From: Bacteroidaceae bacterium
Lineage (GTDB): Bacteria; Bacteroidota; Bacteroidia; Bacteroidales; Bacteroidaceae
NCBI GenBank assembly: GCA_016302435.1
Contig: JAEDNQ010000073.1
Span: 1 to 10,801, forward strand
Direction of reading: 5' to 3'
Length of the DNA stretch: 10,801 nucleotides
Shown here: positions 6,549 to 10,801 of the stretch, one piece after another
Layout: every line of letters starts with the position of its first letter
Numbering within the stretch: position 1 is the first letter of the stretch
Made by a program: the position numbers and the translations under genes
Notes under the pieces: generated by a model
What the model was told of the DNA's origin: nothing
What the model saw: the letters and a program-made list of their open reading frames with translations, nothing else
The model's database searches: none

Positions 6549-7073
6549 ATGGCAACAAGAATTCGTTTACAGCGTCACGGACGCAAGAACTACGCTTTCT
6601 ACAGCATCGTGATCGCTCACGCAGACGCTCCACGTGATGGACGTTTCATCGAGAAGGTTGGTACTTACAACCCTAACACCAACCCTGCAACAATTGATTT
6701 GAACTTTGAGCGCGCTCTCTACTGGGTACAGGTAGGTGCTCAGCCTACTGACACAGTGCGCAACATCCTTTCTGAGGAAGGCGTATACCTCATGAAGCAC
6801 CTCCTTGGCGGTGTCAAGAAAGGCGCATTCGACGAGGCTGCCGTTGAGGCAAAGTTCGCCGCTTGGAAGAATGAGAAGGCCGCTAAGGCACAGAAGGCTG
6901 CCGACAAGAAGGCTGCTGACAAGGCTGCCGCCAAGGCTGCTCGCCTCGAGGCCGAGAAGAAGGTCAACGCTGCCAAGGCAGCTAAGATCGCAGAGAAGAA
7001 GGCTGCTGCCGCTAAAGCAGAGGCTACAGCTGAGGAGGCTGCTGAAACAACAGAAGCTCCAGCTGAGGCATAA
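6549..7073 (+). CDS. rpsP: 30S ribosomal protein S16 with Lys/Ala-rich C-terminal extension
   Basis: This 174-residue protein is S16 of the small ribosomal subunit. The conserved core occupies about residues 1-85: MATRIRLQRHGRKNYAFYSI at the start, then DGRFIEKVGTYNPNTNP (36-52) and WVQVGAQPTDTVRNILS (59-75). The remaining 70-80 residues are rich in Lys, Ala and Glu and end in an acidic/Ala tail; they should form a long helical or disordered extension. Such extended S16 proteins are usual in Bacteroidota, whereas most bacteria have about 80-90 residues. It is a single-gene unit here, with its own promoter (6456) and terminator (7111), divergent from rnf. The ATG follows an A/T-rich, Shine-Dalgarno-free leader as is common in this phylum. 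Confidence 0.97.
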   Translation: MATRIRLQRHGRKNYAFYSIVIAHADAPRDGRFIEKVGTYNPNTNPATIDLNFERALYWVQVGAQPTDTVRNILSEEGVYLMKHLLGGVKKGAFDEAAVEAKFAAWKNEKAAKAQKAADKKAADKAAAKAARLEAEKKVNAAKAAKIAEKKAAAAKAEATAEEAAETTEAPAEA

Positions 7074-7110
7074 TAGCCCTCTCCACCAGACGAATAGCTG
7101 GAAAAACATA

Positions 7111-7139
7111 AGAGGATGCGCATTGCGCATCCTCTTTTT
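7111..7139 (+). terminator. Intrinsic terminator of rpsP
   Basis: A perfect 11-bp stem, AGAGGATGCGC (7111-7121) with GCGCATCCTCT (7125-7135), has a 3-nt loop (ATT) and is followed by TTTT (7136-7139). It lies 37 nt after the rpsP stop. It ends one base before the 191-bp inverted-repeat element. Confidence 0.92.
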
Positions 7140-7140
7140 A

Positions 7141-7331
7141 GGTGGGTTCTATTAATTCGCTTTGTCAGAGTTTCGATTTATCTCTGAGTGCAGAGTGTCA
7201 GTTTTTGAGGGAGCGATGCGGGCATCGTGACCGATAAAACTGACAATATGCGCCAGAGAGAAACGAAAATATGACAAAACGAAACTAACAATTTCAAAAT
7301 CCATTTTCGGTGGGAATTAATAGAACCCACC
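7141..7331. mobile_element. MITE-like element, 191 bp, 17-bp perfect terminal inverted repeats
   Basis: The ends are GGTGGGTTCTATTAATT (7141-7157) and its exact reverse complement (7315-7331). TTA stands directly outside both ends (7138-7140 and 7332-7334), consistent with a 3-bp target duplication, though so short a match could be chance. The interior is also self-complementary: TGTCAGTTTT (7196-7205) pairs with 7236-7245, CGATG (7214-7218) with CATCG (7223-7227), and 7159-7176 with 7264-7281 at 15 of 18 positions, so the single strand can fold end to end. No transposase is encoded. It is best read as a non-autonomous remnant or MITE mobilised by an IS elsewhere. A structured non-mobile intergenic repeat is the alternative. 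Confidence 0.72.
7152..7304 (-). CDS. Possible 50-residue ORF inside the MITE-like element
   Basis: An open frame runs on the minus strand from ATG at 7304 almost from one terminal repeat to the other, and stops (TAA, directly followed by TAG) inside the left inverted repeat. It starts MDFEIVSFVLSYFRFSLAHI and ends EINRNSDKAN. No family is recognised, there is no ribosome binding site worth the name, and the frame may be a by-product of the palindromic sequence or a leftover of a longer transposon gene. Confidence 0.25.
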   Translation of the reverse strand: MDFEIVSFVLSYFRFSLAHIVSFIGHDARIAPSKTDTLHSEINRNSDKAN

Positions 7332-7444
7332 TTAGTTTATTAGGCTGGGCTATCAGCAAGCAGGAGTTTCTATGAGCTATAGTCTTTATGGGAGATATGA
7401 AATTATAGAAGCTATACAAATTACAGGAGTTCTATAGGTTCTCA
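7332..7444. other. Intergenic stretch between MITE-like element and manC
   Basis: This 113-bp stretch has no gene. It holds short imperfect repeats around AGGAGTTTCTAT (7362-7373) and AGGAGTTCTAT (7425-7435) and several TATAG/CTATA words, but no clean terminator for manC was seen. Confidence 0.45.
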
Positions 7445-8518
7445 CTACTCGGCAGAAAACTCCTTTATGCGCTGTTCCTCATCGAGCCTGCATATAAGCA
7501 GAGTGTCACCCTTCTCAGCCACGATGTAGCCATCGAGCCCCTGCACCACCACGCGCTTCTCCTCCGTAGTGTGCACTATGCAGTTGCGTGACTCAAAGAG
7601 CTTCACATTGTTGCCAATGACATTGTTGCCCTGAGCATCCGTTGGCGCAATAGTATGCAGCGAGCCCCAAGTGCCCACGTCGCTCCAGCCAAAGTTGGCA
7701 GGGAAAACAAAGATTTCGTCAGCCTTCTCCAGTACAGCATAGTCGATAGAGATGTTCTCGCATAGAGGGAATCTCTCGTCTATGATAGCCTGCTCCTTGT
7801 CCGTGCCATAGATAGGCAGCATATCCTCAAAGATGCGCGACATCTCAGGCTCGTATATGCGCAGCGCATTCACGATAGTGCTCACGCTCCAGATGAAGAT
7901 GCCAGAGTTCCAGTAGTACTCCTTGCTCTTGATATATTTCTGAGCAGTAGCGAGGTTTGGCTTCTCCTTGAAGGAGTCCACACGATATATCTCCTTGTTG
8001 CTAAGCGAAGGCTCCATAAGGTCGGCCTGTATGTAGCCATACCCTGTCTCAGGACGAGTTGGATTCATGCCAAGAGTAACGATAGAGTCTGTCTCCGACG
8101 TAAACTTGAGAGATGAGGCCACAACCCTCTGAAACTCCACCACATCAGTCACCAGATGGTCAGACGGAGTGACCACGATGTTCGCCTTACTGTTCTTTGC
8201 CTTGATGCGCCAGCTGACGTAAGCGATGCAAGGCGCAGTATTGCGTCGGCAGGGTTCGAGCAGGATGTTTGTCTTCGGTATCTCTGGCAGCTGTTCAGCC
8301 ACGATACCAGCATACTGACGAGAAGTCACCACCCACACATTCTCTGGTGCGATGAGACCCTTAAACCTGTCGTAGGTCATCTGAATAAATGTACGTCCTG
8401 TGCCAAAGACATCGATGAACTGCTTTGGACACTCTGTGGTGCTCATGGGCCAAAAACGGCTGCCGACACCACCCGCCATAATGACAAGATTGTTGTTGGA
8501 GTTAATCTGTGTAGCCAT
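7445..8518 (-). CDS. manC: Mannose-1-phosphate guanylyltransferase (GDP-mannose pyrophosphorylase)
   Basis: This 357-residue cytoplasmic enzyme makes GDP-mannose from mannose 1-phosphate and GTP. The nucleotide-binding signature AGGVGSRFWPMS (15-26) with Lys32 in ECPKQF is the pyrophosphorylase loop. TPSDHLV (118-124) provides the metal-binding Asp, and ETGYGYI (157-163), FKEKP (183-187), WNSGIFIW (203-210) and FGWSDVGTW (276-284) are the sugar-phosphate site motifs of GDP-mannose pyrophosphorylases. The C-terminal 60 residues fit the short beta-helix domain; there is no fused phosphomannose isomerase domain as in the long ManC/AlgA enzymes of about 480 residues. GDP-mannose feeds mannosyl or GDP-fucose glycans, but no glycan genes adjoin it, so the end use is not shown. 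It is divergent from the kinase gene and has its own promoter. Confidence 0.93.
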   Translation of the reverse strand: MATQINSNNNLVIMAGGVGSRFWPMSTTECPKQFIDVFGTGRTFIQMTYDRFKGLIAPENVWVVTSRQYAGIVAEQLPEIPKTNILLEPCRRNTAPCIAYVSWRIKAKNSKANIVVTPSDHLVTDVVEFQRVVASSLKFTSETDSIVTLGMNPTRPETGYGYIQADLMEPSLSNKEIYRVDSFKEKPNLATAQKYIKSKEYYWNSGIFIWSVSTIVNALRIYEPEMSRIFEDMLPIYGTDKEQAIIDERFPLCENISIDYAVLEKADEIFVFPANFGWSDVGTWGSLHTIAPTDAQGNNVIGNNVKLFESRNCIVHTTEEKRVVVQGLDGYIVAEKGDTLLICRLDEEQRIKEFSAE

Positions 8519-8553
8519 AAACCTATGCTTGTTAGTTAATATCTTTTTTTACC

Positions 8554-8607
8554 TTATTTCCTTATCACACCATCAATATGCCCTTCAGTATCGTCTATCA
8601 AGACCAT
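8554..8607 (-). CDS. Possible 17-codon leader ORF upstream of manC
   Basis: Within the inferred manC leader an ATG at 8607 opens MVLIDDTEGHIDGVIRK and stops at 8554, 35 nt before manC. An AGG lies 4 nt upstream of its ATG. It overlaps the leader hairpin. This could be chance; it is listed because its position, between promoter and gene, is where leader peptides occur. Confidence 0.2.
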   Translation of the reverse strand: MVLIDDTEGHIDGVIRK

Positions 8608-8625
8608 AGTACCTCATATTGATGG
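8570..8625 (-). promoter_or_regulatory. Hairpin at the 5' end of the manC leader
   Basis: CCATCAATATG (8570-8580) and CATATTGATGG (8615-8625) are a perfect 11-bp inverted repeat with a 34-nt loop. On the minus-strand RNA the stem would begin about 5 nt after the inferred start site. It could stabilise the transcript or be regulatory; no known riboswitch class was recognised. Confidence 0.5.
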
Positions 8626-8635
8626 AAAGATTTTG

Positions 8636-8643
8636 CAAAAGTA
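8636..8643 (-). promoter_or_regulatory. Promoter -7 element for manC
   Basis: The minus strand reads TACTTTTG, identical to the rnf operon -7 element and matching TAnnTTTG. The start would be near 8630, with a leader of about 110 nt. Confidence 0.6.
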
Positions 8644-8717
8644 CGGTTTTTATACCTAATATCAATGAATTTTTCATAAAAGATTCAAAAAAAAGCATCA
8701 CACACACGTCAAATCAC

Positions 8718-8725
8718 TAATTTTG
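8718..8725 (+). promoter_or_regulatory. Promoter -7 element for the sugar kinase gene
   Basis: TAATTTTG matches TAnnTTTG. The start would be near 8731, so the mRNA leader is only about 18 nt. This supports ATG at 8749 over the in-frame TTG at 8734, which would sit almost at the RNA end. Confidence 0.6.
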
Positions 8726-8748
8726 CACATATATTGACACCTACACTT

Positions 8749-9597
8749 ATGAAAATCATTGCAGATAGCGGTTCGACAAAGACCGCATGGTGGATAGGAG
8801 AGAGCCACGGCAGCCTAATCCACACCCAGGGCATCAACCCATACCAACAGGAGCCAGCAACCATCCTCGCCATCATCACCGACGGCCTTCTGCCTCACAT
8901 CCCATCCTTATCGCACATAGACGAGATATGGTTCTACGGTGCAGGGTGTACCCCAGAGAAGTCACCCATAGTTGAGTCTGTCCTCAAGCAGGCTTTCGGT
9001 CCCACACCTTCTATATTCGTTGGCAGCGACATGCTGGGGGCAGCGCGAAGCCTCTGCCAGCACACCTCTGGCATAGCTTGCATCCTCGGCACAGGTAGCA
9101 ACTCCTCTTACTACGACGGCAACGACCTTCATCCATGCTGTCCCGCCCTCGGCTACATCTTAGGCGACGAGGGCAGCGGAGCCTACATAGGCAAGCGGCT
9201 CGTTGGTGACATCCTCAAGCGTCAGTTCCCTTCCGACCTCTGCCAAGCCTTCTTTGCCGAGACGGGCGAAACTCAAGGCAGCATCATCGAGCGTGTCTAC
9301 CGCACTCCCCTACCCAACCGCTTCCTCGCGTCCCTCAGTCCCTTCTGCCATCGACACCGCACCCACCCGTCGATGCACCTCTTCCTTCTCGACTGCTTCA
9401 GCCAGTTCTTCACACGCAATATCCGCTCAGCCTCTCTCCCATGCAATCCGTCGGAGTGCCCCATCCATTTCACAGGCAGCATAGCATACTACTACGAGGA
9501 CGAACTTCGCCAAGCAGCCGAGTCATGTGGATATACGGTTGGGCAAATCTTTCAGTCGCCCATAGAAGGTATGGTGAAATACCATACTGAGGTTTGA
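8749..9597 (+). CDS. BadF/BadG/BcrA/BcrD-type ATPase, probable N-acetylglucosamine-like kinase
   Basis: This 282-residue cytoplasmic protein has the ASKHA actin-like kinase fold. Phosphate loop 1 is ADSGSTKTAWW (5-15). VGSDMLGAAR (91-100) has the candidate catalytic Asp94. Phosphate loop 2 is LGTGSNSSYYDG (113-124), followed by LGYILGDEGSGAYIGKR (134-150) and the adenosine motif FTGSIA (241-246). The C-terminus SPIEGMVKY (270-278) is typical of Bacteroidota members annotated as N-acetylglucosamine kinase or BadF/BadG ATPase. It is not a benzoyl-CoA reductase activator: the Fe-S-binding cysteines of that group are not evident and no reductase genes are near. Amino-sugar salvage or cell-wall recycling is the likely role; the exact substrate cannot be told. 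It is divergent from manC and convergent with the surface protein gene. Confidence 0.85.
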   Translation: MKIIADSGSTKTAWWIGESHGSLIHTQGINPYQQEPATILAIITDGLLPHIPSLSHIDEIWFYGAGCTPEKSPIVESVLKQAFGPTPSIFVGSDMLGAARSLCQHTSGIACILGTGSNSSYYDGNDLHPCCPALGYILGDEGSGAYIGKRLVGDILKRQFPSDLCQAFFAETGETQGSIIERVYRTPLPNRFLASLSPFCHRHRTHPSMHLFLLDCFSQFFTRNIRSASLPCNPSECPIHFTGSIAYYYEDELRQAAESCGYTVGQIFQSPIEGMVKYHTEV

Positions 9598-9755
9598 AGG
9601 GGTGAAAGCTCCATTATTACAACATTTGCACGTTGGTTCGCAGTGAGGAGACAATCGACATTGGATATTATTGGTGTCCGAAATTGGATATACCTCAAGC
9701 CAACGTATTGGATGAACTACCTAAAGCTATTTGTGCACCAAGCTCAACACTCTGT
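9598..9755. other. Intergenic stretch after kinase gene, possibly decayed coding
   Basis: No intact gene was found here. Two plus-strand frames are open across most of it without a credible start: one continues in frame after the kinase stop for about 50 codons, and another contains the coding-like string YYWCPKLDIPQANVLDELP before running into the tandem repeat. No family was recognised. It may be the remnant of a lost gene or plain spacer. Confidence 0.35.
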
Positions 9756-9843
9756 TTGAGCCGACTCACGAGGAGCGTTGAGCCGACTCACGAGGAGCGT
9801 TGAGCCGACTCAATTGGAGAGTTGAGCCTGCTCGTTCGGAGAG
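9756..9843. repeat. 22-bp tandem repeat, four copies
   Basis: Units start at 9756, 9778, 9800 and 9822. The first two are identical and begin TTGAGCCGACTCACGAGG; the third and fourth diverge in the middle, and a half unit TTGAG follows at 9844. Each begins with a TTGAG-N4-CTC core that is palindromic in copy 3 (TTGAGCCGACTCAA). An inverted partial copy, AGCTCAACACTC, precedes the array at 9741-9752. The period is not a multiple of three, so it is unlikely to be coding. Confidence 0.85.
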
Positions 9844-9907
9844 TTGAGGTTGGTAACCCTTAGAGTGGGAAGAAAAGGGGAAGAACACATAGACAGATAA
9901 CGAAAGA

Positions 9908-9940
9908 GGGCGCGTCACTTCACATGGAAGTGGCGCGCCC
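9908..9940. terminator. Strong hairpin between convergent genes, probable bidirectional terminator
   Basis: GGGCGCGTCACTTC (9908-9921) pairs with GAAGTGGCGCGCCC (9927-9940): 14 bp with one G-U, loop ACATG. It lies between the stop of the kinase gene and the stop of the surface protein gene. On the minus strand it is followed by TCTTTCGTT, a weak U-tract; on the plus strand by CTAACAATAT. The position and stability suit transcription ends from both sides. Confidence 0.65.
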
Positions 9941-9996
9941 CTAACAATATTCAGAATGATACTATAGGTAGTTTCTATTATTTTGCATTACCTTTA

Positions 9997-10801
9997 TCAC
10001 TTTCTGATGACAACCTTGCGGCCGTTGATGATATATGTGCCGCGAGTGAGGCGGTTGATGTCATCAGCCTTATTGAGTGTCATCACATGCGTTCCGTTGA
10101 TGGTGTATACTTCAACACTCTCGTTAGAAACGGCGAAGTGTGCACGGATGAAGGTGTCAATAGATGTCTTACCGTTGATGGTGAGGTCTTTAGCAGGCAT
10201 TGTCTCAGGTATCTCGTCTGTCCATCCGTCAAAGACACGACCTGTCTCAACTTCTGGCACAAATTCTTCGATTTCTGAGCCATACTCTACTTCAATTGTC
10301 TTGATTTCCTTACCATCGAGCACGTAAGTGAGTTTGTAGGTGTTGACTGTGTACTCAGCCACATAGGTGACATCTTTAGCAGGCACTGTCTCATCTACAT
10401 CAGGTGACCATCCCTTGAAGGTGTAGCCTTCCTTAGCAGGAGCTTCAGGAGCAGTGATGGCTGCACCGTAATCGAGTGATTGTTCGGAAACGACTGTCTC
10501 ATCTGATACGAACTTTACTGTGTACTGGTTGATAGTCCATGTAGCCTTGATGGTCACGTTCTCAGCTGGGATTGTTGCAGGAATAGCCTTGTCCCATCCT
10601 TTGAAGGTGTAACCTGTCTTTGTTGGGTCAGCTGGAGCTGTAACGGCTGAAGCGAAGTCCTGAGTGATGGCTGCTACCTCTGAGCCACCGTCTGTGTCAA
10701 AGGTGATAGTGTACTTGTTGACATCCCATACAGCTGTGTAAGTAAAGTCTTCTGCTGGCACTGTTGCACCCTCCTCGTAAGCTGGTGACCAACCCTTGAA
10801 G
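9997..10801 (-). CDS. Secreted protein with InlB-type (Listeria-Bacteroides) repeats, 5' end outside window
   Basis: This is the C-terminal 267 residues of a larger protein; the frame is open through the window edge, so the GTG near 10761 is internal. It consists of InlB B-repeat/Flg_new-type modules of about 65 residues, each marked by Y-T-(I/V)-x-F near the start, GYTFKGW in the middle and (I/V)PA-(E/K)-(D/N)-V-T near the end: one partial copy at the edge, two good copies, and a diverged copy (TGRVFDGWTDEIPETMPAKD). The end, from VEVYTINGTHVMTLNK to GTYIINGRKVVIRK, resembles the type IX secretion C-terminal domain, so export to the cell surface is likely. Function of the missing N-terminal part is unknown; InlB-type repeats are usually stalk or adhesion modules. 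Confidence 0.82.
   Translation of the reverse strand, partial: FKGWSPAYEEGATVPAEDFTYTAVWDVNKYTITFDTDGGSEVAAITQDFASAVTAPADPTKTGYTFKGWDKAIPATIPAENVTIKATWTINQYTVKFVSDETVVSEQSLDYGAAITAPEAPAKEGYTFKGWSPDVDETVPAKDVTYVAEYTVNTYKLTYVLDGKEIKTIEVEYGSEIEEFVPEVETGRVFDGWTDEIPETMPAKDLTINGKTSIDTFIRAHFAVSNESVEVYTINGTHVMTLNKADDINRLTRGTYIINGRKVVIRK

Noticed and set aside
6567..7130. Long minus-strand frames opposite rpsP
   Set aside because: Ser/Leu- and Ala-rich mirror images of the Lys/Ala tail codons of S16; no start signal and no family likeness.
8734..8748. TTG start for the sugar kinase
   Set aside because: It lies almost at the inferred transcription start, and family members begin with M-K-(I/L)-I-A-D-S-G-S-T-K, which fits the ATG at 8749.
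9756..9843. CRISPR array
   Set aside because: The units are contiguous with no unique spacers and there are no cas genes in the window.
10759..10761. GTG as true start of the InlB-repeat protein
   Set aside because: The frame continues upstream with another repeat fragment (FKGWSPAYEEGATVPAED) to the window edge, so the start lies outside.

Overview
The window looks like a chromosomal segment of a Bacteroidota bacterium, most likely Prevotella or a close relative. The evidence is the rnf gene order, an S16 protein with a long Lys/Ala tail, promoter elements of the Bacteroidota type (TAnnTTTG), weak or absent Shine-Dalgarno sequences, and a surface protein that ends in a type IX secretion-like C-terminal segment. 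No rRNA, tRNA, CRISPR array or complete insertion sequence was seen.

Layout. From 6271 down to 92 (minus strand) runs one operon: rseC, rnfB, rnfC, rnfD, rnfG, rnfE, rnfA, with gaps of 4 to 53 nt. It encodes a complete six-subunit Rnf ferredoxin:NAD+ oxidoreductase, an ion-pumping membrane complex, preceded by an RseC-family membrane protein. A divergent promoter region (6272-6548) separates it from rpsP (S16, plus strand), which has two small hairpins in its leader and a strong intrinsic terminator. Directly after that terminator lies a 191-bp element with 17-bp perfect terminal inverted repeats (7141-7331), MITE-like. Then come manC (mannose-1-phosphate guanylyltransferase, minus strand) and, divergent from it, a BadF/BadG-type sugar kinase (plus strand). 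A 400-bp gap holds a four-copy 22-bp tandem repeat and a 14-bp-stem hairpin. The right edge is the 3' part of a gene for a secreted protein with InlB-type (Listeria-Bacteroides) repeats.

How the genes fit together. RnfB and RnfC carry the Fe-S clusters and the NADH/FMN site, RnfD and RnfG carry covalently bound FMN, and RnfA and RnfE are the paired membrane subunits with conserved cysteines. ManC makes GDP-mannose for GDP-sugar pathways. The kinase probably salvages an amino sugar.

Most unusual points. RnfG has a roughly 95-residue C-terminal extension with 18 cysteines, built from four 6-residue and two and a half 14-residue repeats and preceded by a His/Gly/Lys stretch; it is predicted to lie outside the inner membrane. 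The linker before it contains a second, textbook ApbE flavinylation motif (DATSGAT) in addition to the ordinary site. RnfB has an Ala/Pro/Lys linker followed by a duplicated DAPLxPSQ motif. Together these suggest an Rnf complex with added peripheral modules of unknown role.
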